NCBI GenBank assembly: GCA_044338255.1 | Contig: JBIILZ010000080.1 | Coordinates: 1 to 18,102 of the forward strand | Reading direction: 5' to 3' | Length of the DNA: 18,102 bases | Source of the DNA: CAIUVD01 sp044338255 | Lineage (GTDB): Bacteria; Planctomycetota; UBA11346 | Part shown: piece by piece, positions 7,113 through 15,149 of the stretch | Position numbering within the stretch: the stretch's first letter is position 1 | How the letters are laid out: each line of letters begins with the position of its first letter | Notes under the pieces: model-generated | What the model saw: the letters and a program-made list of their open reading frames with translations, nothing else | What the model was told of the DNA's origin: nothing | Databases searched by the model: none | Program-made: the position numbers and the translations under genes

Positions 7113-8606
7113 ATGTCACGCTCCCTGTCCAGTCCGCGTTGGTTGTTCGTCGGGTGCTTCATCGCGCTCATCACCACCTCGTTCGGCTTCCTGCTGCGCG
7201 CCCTGCTCATGGAGGGCTGGGCCAAGGAATTCAACCTATCCGCCACCCAGCAGGGCGAGTTGTTCGGGGTCGGGCTGTGGCCGTTCGCCATCAGCATCGT
7301 ACTGCTGAGCCTGTTCATCGACCGCATCGGCTACAAGCCGGCGATGGTGTTCGGTTTCATCTGCCACCTGACCTCGCTGGTGATGACCCTCACCGCCAAG
7401 GACTACAACGGCCTGTACTGGGCCAATTTCGTGGTGGCGCTCGGCAATGGCACTGTCGAGGCCTACATCAATCCGGTGGTGGCCACCCAATTCAGGACGG
7501 AGAAATCACGTTGGCTGAACATCCTCCACGCCGGTTGGCCAGGGGGCATGGTCATCGCGGGTGTGATCGTGCTGTCGATGGGTGATCTTCATTGGCATAC
7601 CAAGATGTTGCTGTTGGCGGTACCGGCGGTGGCCTATTTCGCCATCCTGATCGTCCAGGATTTCCCGCTCAACGAGCGCGTGGCGGCCGGGGTCTCCTAC
7701 CGCACCATGCTGGGCGAGGTGGGGGCCGCCGGCGCCTTCATCATCACCTGGCTAGTGACCGTCGAACTGGCCCGCTCAGCGTTCGGAGCCCAGTCGCCGA
7801 TGCTGGTGGGCACGGTGGTGGCGGCGGTGGTGGCGTTGGCGGTGTTTGCCCTGGTGCGGTCCTTCGGCCGGCCGCTGTTCGTGCTGCTGCTGCTGGTGAT
7901 GGTGCCCCTTGCGACCACCGAGCTGGGGGTCGATAGCTGGGTGAGCCAGCTGCTGGGGCCGGCGATGGAGAAGGCCGGCTTCCATGGCATCCACATCCTC
8001 ATCTACACCGCGGCGCTGATGATGGTGCTGCGCTTCTTCGCCGGCCCGCTGCTGCACCGGCTGTCGCCGGTGGGGATGCTGGCGCTGTGCTCCGGGGTCG
8101 CCGCCGCCGGGCTGTTCGCCCTGGCCGGTGCGACCTCGGTGGCGGGCATCTTCGCCTGCGCGACCATCTACGCGGTGGGCAAGACCTTCTTCTGGCCGAC
8201 CATGCTCGGAGTGGTGGCCGAGCAGTTTCCCAAGGGCGGTGCCCTGACCCTCAACGCTACTGGCGGCGTGGGCATGCTGGGGGTCGGGGTGTTGGGGGCG
8301 ATGCTGATGGGCAACTTCCAGGACCGGGCCATGGATCGCACCCTGATCGAACAGGCGCCGGCCATCCATCGCCAGATCATGGTCCAGAAGGAGGGGCTGC
8401 TGGGGACCTACCAGGCGGTGGACGAGGCGCGGGTCCAGGCCCTGCCGGCGGAGCAGCAGGCGGTGGTCGGAACCGTCGGCGAGCAGGCCAAGCGTTCGGC
8501 GCTGCGCGCCATCGTGGTGTTGCCGCTGCTGATGCTGGGCTTCTACATCGGCCTGGCGTTGTGGTTCCGGTTCAAGGGAGGTTATCGTCCGGTTGCTGCC
8601 GGCTGA
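7113..8606 (+). CDS. MFS transporter, probably for a sugar-type solute
   Basis: A 497-residue inner-membrane protein with about 12 hydrophobic segments, starting with WLFVGCFIALITTSFGFLLR. The loop after helix 2 carries DRIGYKP, the degenerate MFS motif A position. An unusual hydrophilic stretch at about residues 399-459 (NFQDRAMDRTLIEQ onward, rich in Gln, Glu, Arg) separates the last two helices. ATG at 7113 was chosen; a TTG at 7092 is in frame but adds only seven polar residues. There is no strong Shine-Dalgarno, so translation may be coupled to the upstream gene 63 nt away. The position inside an oxidoreductase operon suggests uptake of the sugar or oxidised product. Substrate and direction are not determinable from sequence. 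Confidence 0.85.
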   Translation: MSRSLSSPRWLFVGCFIALITTSFGFLLRALLMEGWAKEFNLSATQQGELFGVGLWPFAISIVLLSLFIDRIGYKPAMVFGFICHLTSLVMTLTAKDYNGLYWANFVVALGNGTVEAYINPVVATQFRTEKSRWLNILHAGWPGGMVIAGVIVLSMGDLHWHTKMLLLAVPAVAYFAILIVQDFPLNERVAAGVSYRTMLGEVGAAGAFIITWLVTVELARSAFGAQSPMLVGTVVAAVVALAVFALVRSFGRPLFVLLLLVMVPLATTELGVDSWVSQLLGPAMEKAGFHGIHILIYTAALMMVLRFFAGPLLHRLSPVGMLALCSGVAAAGLFALAGATSVAGIFACATIYAVGKTFFWPTMLGVVAEQFPKGGALTLNATGGVGMLGVGVLGAMLMGNFQDRAMDRTLIEQAPAIHRQIMVQKEGLLGTYQAVDEARVQALPAEQQAVVGTVGEQAKRSALRAIVVLPLLMLGFYIGLALWFRFKGGYRPVAAG

Positions 8607-8628
8607 ACCGGCGTCAGGGAGTCGAGCA

Positions 8629-9621
8629 ATGCTCATAGCAGGAGATGGCACGCGGCCCGATGGCACCGTCCGTCCCGACGCCCGGCTGCTCATCACGGTG
8701 GTGGTGGCGGCCCGTGACGAGGAAGCGGCGTTGCCACCGACCCTGCCCTGCATCCGGACCGAGCTGGACGTCACGGGTTGTCCGTGGGAGGTGCTGCTGG
8801 TGGATGACGGGTCGCGCGACCGGACCGTCTCGATCTGGCGCGGCCTGATGGCTGGGGACCCCCGCCTGGGGCTGGTGCGGTTCACCCGTCCCTTCGGCAA
8901 GGAGGCGGCTCTGATGGCGGGGTTGGCCCGGGGCGGGGTGGTAATCCCCATGGATGCCGACCTCCAGGACCCTCCCGCGCTCATCCACCGCTTCCTGGAG
9001 CGGTGGCGTCAGGGCTGGGACATGCCCTACGGATTGCGGTGCGATCGGGCCGAAAGCCGGACCAAACGGTGGTGCGCGTGGCTCTACTACCGGGGGCTCA
9101 ACGCCCTCAGTTCGCTGAAGATCCCGCTGGATGCCGGGGATTTCCGCCTGCTCGACCGTGCGGTGGTTGACGATCTGCTGCGGCTGCCCGAGGCCGAGCG
9201 CTATACCAAGGGCCTGTATGCCTGGGTCGGACGGGCCTCCTACCCGGTGCCCTACGATCGTCCGGCCCGGGTGGCGGGTCCGGTGCGCATGACCTGGGGA
9301 CGTTTGGCCGAACTGGCGTTAGAAGGGGTGGTGGGATTTGTGCCGGCCCCGTTGCGGCTGCTGTGCTGGGTGGGGTTGACGCTGATCCTGGCGGCGGTGG
9401 GCCTGTTGGGGTGGTCGCTCCTCCATCGCGGCGCGGTGCCATCACTTGAGATTTTGCTGCTGTTCCTGGGCGGGATGCAACTGGTGGCCTTGGGACTGGT
9501 GGCCTTGGGACTGGTGGCCGAGTACCTGGCGCGCATTTTGCGTGAAGTGCGCCGCCGCCTGCCCTACCTGGTGCCCGAGAAGGTCCTACACGGTCCATGC
9601 CCCGCCTCCCTGACTGGTTGA
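8629..9621 (+). CDS. GT2 glycosyltransferase, polyprenyl-phosphate sugar synthase type (GtrB/DPM1-like)
   Basis: A 330-residue enzyme. The GT-A catalytic domain has VVVAARDEE at 24-32, LVDDGSRD at 57-64 and the metal-binding DAD at 109-111 followed by LQDPP, as in dolichol/undecaprenyl-phosphate sugar synthases. Two C-terminal membrane helices follow, about residues 245-268 and 275-305. It would transfer a sugar from a nucleotide donor to a polyprenyl phosphate at the inner membrane. AGGGAG at 8616-8621 sets the ATG at 8629, 22 nt after the transporter stop. Its 3' end overlaps the Agl23-like gene by 25 nt. The second membrane helix contains an in-frame 15-bp tandem duplication (VALGL repeated), listed separately. 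Confidence 0.9.
   Translation: MLIAGDGTRPDGTVRPDARLLITVVVAARDEEAALPPTLPCIRTELDVTGCPWEVLLVDDGSRDRTVSIWRGLMAGDPRLGLVRFTRPFGKEAALMAGLARGGVVIPMDADLQDPPALIHRFLERWRQGWDMPYGLRCDRAESRTKRWCAWLYYRGLNALSSLKIPLDAGDFRLLDRAVVDDLLRLPEAERYTKGLYAWVGRASYPVPYDRPARVAGPVRMTWGRLAELALEGVVGFVPAPLRLLCWVGLTLILAAVGLLGWSLLHRGAVPSLEILLLFLGGMQLVALGLVALGLVAEYLARILREVRRRLPYLVPEKVLHGPCPASLTG
9481..9519 (+). repeat. 15-bp in-frame tandem duplication in the GT2 membrane helix
   Basis: CTGGTGGCCTTGGGA occurs at 9481-9495 and again, identical, at 9496-9510; CTGGTGGCC then follows at 9511-9519. The protein reads QLVALGLVALGLVAEYL, where relatives have a single LxLGxxxEYL segment. Identical units point to a recent event that lengthens the helix by five residues. 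Confidence 0.85.
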
Positions 9622-10997
9622 TTTTTCTCGCGGTCTTCGCTCTGGCGGTGGCGATGCGCGTGCCTGCCATCGCGCTCCACCCCATGCACACCGACGAGGC
9701 GGTGAACGCCTTCCTCATCGACGGCCTGGCCCAGGGTGGCGCTTTCGAGTACCGCCTCCACGACCACCATGGACCGACCCTGTTCCTGCTCGCCCAGGCG
9801 CTCCTGCCTGCAGGCGGATGGGCGGCCTGGGAGGCGTGGATGCCGCGCCTCATCACCGCCGTGGCCGGCGCGCTGGCGGCGGCCGGACTGCTGCTCCATG
9901 CGCCGGCGATCGGGCGCGGGCCGGCGCTGGCGTCGGCGGTGCTGCTGGCGCTGCTGGCGCCGTTCGTCTTCTATGGCGGCGTGTTCATCCATGAGTCCCT
10001 GCTGGTGGCCCTGCTGGTGCCATGGGTGGCGTCGCTCTGGGCGTGGCGCTGCGGCCGTGGGATCGGCATGGCGGCGCTCGCCGGCCTGCTCGGCGGTCTG
10101 CTGCTGGCGACCAAGGAGACCGCCGGCCCGATCATGCTGGTGCTGGCGCTGTGCCTGGTGCCAGGCGCGGTCCATCCCTGGCGTCGGAGCCTAGCCCACG
10201 CCGGCGTGGCGGTGCTGGCGGCGCTGGTGGTGGTGCTGCTGCTGTTCGGCGACTGGGGCCGGGCGCCCGGACGGGCCCTCGACCTGTTCCGGGCGGTTGC
10301 GCCCCAGTTCGATCGCGGGGTGGGCGGCATCCATGCCCACCCTGTCGACGCCTACCTGCGCTGGTACCTGCAGCCGGGACCCGCGGGGCCGCCCTGGGGC
10401 TGCTGGCTGCTGCTGACCTTGGCGGCGTGGGGCTGCTGGCGGCAGGTTCTGGCGGCGCGGCTGGCGCTCGCCGGCCTGCTGCTCGGCCTCGGCTTCAGCC
10501 TGCTGCCCTACAAGACCCCCTGGCTGGCGTTGGCGATCCTGCTGCCGTTGCTGCCGGCGGCCGGCCTGGGGGCGGTGGCGCTGCTGGGGACGCTCGCCCG
10601 GCGCCATACCGCGCTGGCCATCGCCGCCGCCCTGGCGCTGGTGGCGGTGGTGGGCCGGGAGGCGGCGGTGCGTAGCTGGACCGCCGTGCCGGATCCGCGT
10701 GATCCGCTGGTGTACTCTCCCAGTGCCCCCGGTCTCGACCGGTTGGCGGCGGAGCTGGACGGATGGCGCAGGTCCACCGACCGCCCCTTCACTGTCCAGG
10801 TGGTTGCGGGGGACGCCTGGCCGCTGCCTTGGTACCTGCGCCGGTTGCCAGCCGGATTCTGGACCCATCCCCCCGCGGCCTTCCTGCCCGGTGCCGTGCT
10901 GGTGGAGCCCGCCCAGGTCGGGCTGGTGGCGGCCGAGGACTTCCGGGCGGTGGAGGTCCGTCCCGGACTCATCCTGTTCCTGGTGCGCCTGCCATGA
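9597..10997 (+). CDS. Agl23-like GT-C membrane glycosyltransferase (TIGR03663 type)
   Basis: A 466-residue polytopic membrane protein. The first helix is followed by MHTDEAVNAF, with Asp33-Glu34 at the catalytic position of GT-C enzymes, then HDHHGPT at 55-61, and later the family mark LPYKTPW. These fit the flippase activity-associated Agl23 family (PMT/ArnT-like, polyprenyl-phosphate-sugar dependent). A soluble C-terminal part of about 100 residues follows the last helix. The start lies 25 nt inside the GT2 gene and the stop overlaps the next start as ATGA, so the three genes are translationally coupled. GT2 would make the lipid-linked sugar and this enzyme would use it on the outer face of the membrane. 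The acceptor is unknown. Confidence 0.85.
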   Translation: MPRLPDWLIFLAVFALAVAMRVPAIALHPMHTDEAVNAFLIDGLAQGGAFEYRLHDHHGPTLFLLAQALLPAGGWAAWEAWMPRLITAVAGALAAAGLLLHAPAIGRGPALASAVLLALLAPFVFYGGVFIHESLLVALLVPWVASLWAWRCGRGIGMAALAGLLGGLLLATKETAGPIMLVLALCLVPGAVHPWRRSLAHAGVAVLAALVVVLLLFGDWGRAPGRALDLFRAVAPQFDRGVGGIHAHPVDAYLRWYLQPGPAGPPWGCWLLLTLAAWGCWRQVLAARLALAGLLLGLGFSLLPYKTPWLALAILLPLLPAAGLGAVALLGTLARRHTALAIAAALALVAVVGREAAVRSWTAVPDPRDPLVYSPSAPGLDRLAAELDGWRRSTDRPFTVQVVAGDAWPLPWYLRRLPAGFWTHPPAAFLPGAVLVEPAQVGLVAAEDFRAVEVRPGLILFLVRLP

Positions 10998-11893
10998 CGC
11001 CCGTACATCGCTTCCAATGCCAAGCCATGGCCACCACCTTCACGCTGCACTTGGTCGGCGATGACGCTCGTTATGCGCGCCAGGCCGCAGACCAGGCCTT
11101 CGCCCTGCTGGAGCGCCTGGAAGACTTGTTGAGCCGCTTTCGTGAGGACAGCGAAATCCGTCGCCTAGGCCGGCTCCAGCCCGGCGAGGAGCTGGTGCTA
11201 CACGAGGCGGTGGCCGCTTGCCTGCGACTGGCCTGTGCCTGCGCCGAGGCTAGTGCCGGTGCCTTTGATCCCGGGCTCGGTCAAGTGCATCCGGTACCGG
11301 GCCAGGAGCCCGATCCGCGCCCGCGTGGCCGGCTGGTGCTTGACCCGCAGCGCCCGCTGGCGCGCTGCGAAGAGGGGCCGGTGCAGCTCGACCTGGGTGC
11401 CATTGGCAAGGGCTTCGCTCTCGACCAAATGGGTGGGCTGCTGCGCGAATGGAGCCTGGAGAGCGCCCTGCTGGTGGCCGGTGGCAGCAGCATCCTGGCC
11501 CTCGACCCGCCACCGGAGGCTGACGGCTGGCAGGTGGGGATCGGAGGCGAGGATCTGCTCCTGGCCCGTCAGGGCGTGGGGGCTTCCGGTGCCGAAGTGC
11601 AGGGGGAGCATATCCTCGACCCCGCTACCCTGCGTCCCGGCCACCTCTGGACGCGCACCTGGTGTCTCGCCCCGACCGCCGCCGAGGCCGATGCCTTCTC
11701 CACGGCGGCGATGGTGATGACCGCCGACCGTTTGCAGCGGCTGGCCGTTGCGCGGCCTGACTGTCGTTGGCGGGTCCTGGATCAGGCGGGCTGGACGCAG
11801 GACCTTCCACCGCGTCCTCAGGGCCCCGCCCGCTGCTCACCACATGCCCTGCGGCCACATGCACCCGGACCCGAGGCATCATCCCATGGGTGA
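10994..11893 (+). CDS. apbE: ApbE-like FAD:protein FMN transferase
   Basis: A 299-residue protein with ApbE landmarks: MATTFTL near the N-terminus (family M-G-T), LDLGAIGKGFALD at 132-144, VAGGSSILAL at 161-170, GEHILDPAT at 204-212 and the metal-site loop APTAAEADAFSTA at 226-238. ApbE transfers FMN from FAD to a Ser/Thr in target flavoproteins. No signal peptide or lipobox is visible, unlike the periplasmic lipoprotein forms, so it may act in the cytoplasm. It overlaps the Agl23-like gene by 4 nt. No FMN-binding target domain or clear flavinylation motif was found in the window, so the partner is elsewhere or the role differs. The tail after about residue 275 is Pro/His-rich and not conserved-looking. 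Confidence 0.85.
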   Translation: MTPVHRFQCQAMATTFTLHLVGDDARYARQAADQAFALLERLEDLLSRFREDSEIRRLGRLQPGEELVLHEAVAACLRLACACAEASAGAFDPGLGQVHPVPGQEPDPRPRGRLVLDPQRPLARCEEGPVQLDLGAIGKGFALDQMGGLLREWSLESALLVAGGSSILALDPPPEADGWQVGIGGEDLLLARQGVGASGAEVQGEHILDPATLRPGHLWTRTWCLAPTAAEADAFSTAAMVMTADRLQRLAVARPDCRWRVLDQAGWTQDLPPRPQGPARCSPHALRPHAPGPEASSHG

Positions 11894-11942
11894 TGTCCAT
11901 GCTCCAGCTGAGGTGTTCCCGCTCCTCGTTTATTCATGCGTT

Positions 11943-12030
11943 CCGTCATGATGGGCATGATCCGCCTGCGGCGGACAGGATGAGGACCGTCGCCATCCTG
12001 TCGGCGCAGCCGATCCTGGCCATCCTGACG
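11943..12030 (-). repeat. Cloverleaf-like dispersed repeat, copy 2 (inverted)
   Basis: The reverse complement matches 1123-1210 at 72 of 88 positions with no gaps. Outer arms are CCGTCATGATGG (11943-11954) and CCATCCTGACGG (12020-12031). Hairpin A is TCCGCC-TGC-GGCGGA at 11961-11975. The central stem is ACAGGAT (11975-11981) with ATCCTGT (11995-12001) around a 13-nt loop. Hairpin B is TCGGC-GCA-GCCGA at 12001-12013. It sits 49 nt after the ApbE-like stop and 40 nt after the DUF1080 stop, so it separates two convergent operons and could end transcription from both. No long T-tract is present. Confidence 0.85.
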
Positions 12031-12070
12031 GAATCCGTGACCACGCGGGTGGTATGAGCTATCCCCGCAC

Positions 12071-13264
12071 CTAATTCTTCCAGCCCTGCGCCTCGATCAC
12101 ACCGGCCAGCCGTGCATGCGCCGGCAGCTCGGGCAGGATCCCCTTGTCCTGCGCATAACGGCACCAGCCCGCGACCTTGATGATCTCATCCTTCAACGAC
12201 TGCTGCGCCGCGGCCGGCAGGCCACCGATCCGCTCGGCATAGCGTGCGGCCAGATCGATCGCCTGCTCAGCGGCCTGCGGATCCGGGGCATAGGCGAGGG
12301 ATTCGAACAGCAGTTGCAGTTGTCGCGGCGGCTCCTGGGCGGCGACCGCCTCGGCGCGGACGGTTGCCGCCAGTTCGCGCCGCTTGGCCAGCGCAACCTC
12401 GGGCGCCAGCGCTCCGTCCAGGCCGCCATCGACGGCCCTGGGTGGCAGAGGCCGATACCAGATGTTGCGGAAACGAACTGGATTGCCGTGGTCTTGGAGA
12501 CGCAGCGGCGCCGCGTCCGGGTAGGCCGTGCGGGGTTTGGCTCGGCTCCGATGGCCTCCGGTGCCCTGGTCGAAGGACACGGCATCCTGGACCACCACGC
12601 CATTGATAAGCACCGTGGCATGCCCGGGGTCGAGCAGGCGTCCCTCCCGCGCCACCGGTCGGCGGAAGATGATGTCCACCGACTGGAAAGATCCGAAAGG
12701 ACGCAGGGGGTTGGCCAGGGGCGGATTTAAGCCGTACAATGCTCCCGCCATCCCATCCGGATAGGTCTGATTTCGGTAACTGTCCAGCACCTGCACTTCG
12801 ATGTCGTTGAGCAGGAAGATGCCGCTGTTGCCGCGGCCCTGGCCGGAGCCGGCGACCTCGGCCGGTGCCGCCCATTCGAGATGGAGCTGGACATCGCCCA
12901 GCGCTGCCCGCGTACGGATGACTCCGGCACCGCTGACGCAGACCATGGCGCCAGCGTGCAGCGCCCAGCGCTTCTCCCGCTTCGGATCCTCCGGCTCCCA
13001 GTTGGCCGCGAACGAGGCCTCGCTGCCGTCGAACAGCACCACCGCATCGGAAGGCGGATGGCCCGGCTGCTCCCCCGGGGTGACGACCGGCGGCTGCGGA
13101 CGGCGCAGGTCGTGGACGAACCAGGGATGGGTCGCATCCGGTGGAGCGCAGTTGAGCCCATTGCCCTCGGCGGCTGCGATGGGGGCCGCCAGGACACAGG
13201 CCACGACGAGGAGGGCCGTCCGTCCGGTCTGGGACCGCCGACGATGTGCGGGAGGCACGATCAT
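12071..13264 (-). CDS. Secreted DUF1080 protein (3-keto-disaccharide hydrolase domain)
   Basis: A 397-residue protein with a Sec signal peptide, hydrophobic at 16-32 and ending APIAAA. The DUF1080 concanavalin-like domain spans about 73-273: VVLFDG at 75-80, GNSGIF at 145-150, EVQVLDSY at 156-163, GALYGLNPP at 174-182, TVLINGVVVQD at 217-227 and the hallmark LQDHGNPVRFRNIWYRPL at 256-273. The domain is annotated as 3-keto-disaccharide hydrolase, cleaving glycosides after a dehydrogenase has made the 3-keto form. An extra helical tail of about 120 residues follows. The ATG at 13264 overlaps the HEAT gene stop as ATGA, so it is coupled. It is the last gene of the minus-strand run and likely acts in the periplasm on the product of the exported oxidoreductase. 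Confidence 0.9.
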   Translation of the reverse strand: MIVPPAHRRRSQTGRTALLVVACVLAAPIAAAEGNGLNCAPPDATHPWFVHDLRRPQPPVVTPGEQPGHPPSDAVVLFDGSEASFAANWEPEDPKREKRWALHAGAMVCVSGAGVIRTRAALGDVQLHLEWAAPAEVAGSGQGRGNSGIFLLNDIEVQVLDSYRNQTYPDGMAGALYGLNPPLANPLRPFGSFQSVDIIFRRPVAREGRLLDPGHATVLINGVVVQDAVSFDQGTGGHRSRAKPRTAYPDAAPLRLQDHGNPVRFRNIWYRPLPPRAVDGGLDGALAPEVALAKRRELAATVRAEAVAAQEPPRQLQLLFESLAYAPDPQAAEQAIDLAARYAERIGGLPAAAQQSLKDEIIKVAGWCRYAQDKGILPELPAHARLAGVIEAQGWKN

Positions 13265-15141
13265 TTCTTTTGGCCGTTCTTGGTCGCCCCGATCTCCTCT
13301 AGGAACTTGTTGCCTTCCTTGCTGCGCATCGCCGTCACCGCCGCCGTGATCGCTTCCCGTTCCTCGGCCCGTGCGACCGATGGCCACAGGGTCCGATAGG
13401 CCGCGATGGCATTCTGCGGCTTCAGCTCCAAGCCCTTGATGGTGTCGATGGCTCCGCGCACGGCCAGGACGCCCTCGGCGGGATCCTGCGCCTTCGCCGC
13501 CGCCTGGGTCAGCAGCGTCAATGCGGAATCGGTACGTGCCTGGGACAGATCACGGATGAGCCCCTTGCGCACCTCCAGTTCCGGCGAATTCAGCAGGCCG
13601 GCCAGCACAGCGGCGGCCTCAGGACCGGGCACCAGGGTGAGGGCGGCGATACCGGCGGGGCGGGTGTCGTCGGTCGCGAGCAACGGTTGCAAGAGCTTCA
13701 CCGCCTCGGTCGAGGAGGGATGGGTGCCGGCGGCGCTCATCAGCGCCCGCGTCCATTCCCTGCGGTCAGCGGCGGCGACAGCGGCCGACGCCAGAGGGAT
13801 GACCTGCGGCAGATCGCCGGGACGGACGGTATCGGCGATGAAGGCAAAAGCCGCCTGCCGAATCCGCTTGTCCGGACTGGCGGTGCAGGCCCGAGCCTGG
13901 TCAAGCGCCTGGCGTTCCTGGCGCTGGGCGAGGATCGCCAGCACGGCGGGACGGACCGCAGCGCTGCCTTCCGACGCAAGGGCCCGGCGCAGCCGCGCCC
14001 CGCACGTGGGATGCGGACAGGCTGCAAGCCCCTTGGCGGCGGCGGCGGACAGGGCCGGATCGCCCAGGACACCGATGAGGTGGTCGAGGGCGGCCTCGTC
14101 GGCGCAGACGCCCATGGCCAGGAGGATGGCTGGTTGCTGCGCTTGCGGCTGCGAGGTCCTCGCCTCGCGCAGCATTGGTAACCAGGCGGGATCGGCCTCG
14201 CGGTGGGCGCGTTCCACCAGCAGCGGCGGCAGATCGGACGGCAACGTGGCGAGGCCGGTCGCCTGGGCCGGTGACAGGGCGTTGGCGGCGGCCCGGCGTA
14301 CCAGCGGTGCCGGATCCGACAGCATCGACTTGGCGGCGCCCGCCGCTGCCGTGGCGTCGGCGGTGTGAAGCACCTGCATCGCCCCGGCGCGCACCGCTGC
14401 ATCCGGGTCGGTCAGGTGCTTGGTGGCGAAGGGGATGGCCAGCGCAGTGGCGGATGCACGGTCATGGGCCAGAGCGCGCAGCAGGCAGGCCAGCGCACGA
14501 TGCGATGCGGCAGCATCACCGGTGGCACGGTCGATGCAGACGCGCACCGCCGCGGGATCGCCGGTGGAGGCTAACGCATCCACGGCGGCCGGGATATCGG
14601 CCTTCCGAATCAGGATGGAGACCGCCGATGGGGTCCCCTGCGCGGCGAGGGCCGCGAAAGCGGAGGGGCGACGCGATTCCGGGCCGTTGGTGGCCAGGCG
14701 TTCCAAGGCCGCCTCCGCTTCCGGCAGGTGGGCGAGGCCCTGCAGTGCGAGTCCGGCGAGCCCTACGTCGTTGCCCGCTGCAAGCTGCTCCAGGGCGGGG
14801 ATGGCGGCGGGGGTGATGACCAGGGGCAGCAGTCGCAACGCTTCCATGCGCGCTTCGGGCTTGGTGGTGGGCGCAGCGACCATGGCCAGCAGCGCGGCCT
14901 CGGTGGCGGGACGCTCAGCGACCGGAAGAAGGCGCAGGGAGTCCTTGATGGTGTTCACCGGAGTGAACGGCGATTCCAGGGACCATGTGGCCAGCGGGAC
15001 CACCAGGGTGGTGGCCGCCGCCGCCGAAGCGGCGGAGATGGGAGCCGGAGCGGCCTGTCGCGGTTCGCCGGCGCATGCGGGCAGCAGCAAGGCGGCGAGG
15101 GCGACGGATGCGAGGAGCGAGATGCGGATGCGGGTGGTCAT
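13261..15141 (-). CDS. HEAT-repeat lipoprotein
   Basis: A 626-residue protein. A lipobox LPAC places the acylated Cys at residue 23, so it should be anchored to a membrane facing the periplasm. The rest is alanine/leucine-rich paired helices typical of HEAT repeats: repeated segments like DPDAAVRAGAMQVL, DPAPLVRRAAANAL, DKRIRQAAFAFI and SPELEVRKGLI at roughly 30-40 residue spacing. Such solenoids are scaffolds for protein partners. ATG at 15141 was chosen, 8 nt from the oxidoreductase stop; a GTG two codons upstream is possible, and no clear Shine-Dalgarno is visible. Its place between the exported oxidoreductase and the DUF1080 protein suggests it holds them together, which is inference. Confidence 0.85.
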   Translation of the reverse strand: MTTRIRISLLASVALAALLLPACAGEPRQAAPAPISAASAAAATTLVVPLATWSLESPFTPVNTIKDSLRLLPVAERPATEAALLAMVAAPTTKPEARMEALRLLPLVITPAAIPALEQLAAGNDVGLAGLALQGLAHLPEAEAALERLATNGPESRRPSAFAALAAQGTPSAVSILIRKADIPAAVDALASTGDPAAVRVCIDRATGDAAASHRALACLLRALAHDRASATALAIPFATKHLTDPDAAVRAGAMQVLHTADATAAAGAAKSMLSDPAPLVRRAAANALSPAQATGLATLPSDLPPLLVERAHREADPAWLPMLREARTSQPQAQQPAILLAMGVCADEAALDHLIGVLGDPALSAAAAKGLAACPHPTCGARLRRALASEGSAAVRPAVLAILAQRQERQALDQARACTASPDKRIRQAAFAFIADTVRPGDLPQVIPLASAAVAAADRREWTRALMSAAGTHPSSTEAVKLLQPLLATDDTRPAGIAALTLVPGPEAAAVLAGLLNSPELEVRKGLIRDLSQARTDSALTLLTQAAAKAQDPAEGVLAVRGAIDTIKGLELKPQNAIAAYRTLWPSVARAEEREAITAAVTAMRSKEGNKFLEEIGATKNGQKK

Positions 15142-15149
15142 GATCACGC

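Noticed and set aside
12116..12730. Plus-strand open frame opposite the DUF1080 gene
   Set aside because: Antisense shadow of a protein with strong family motifs.
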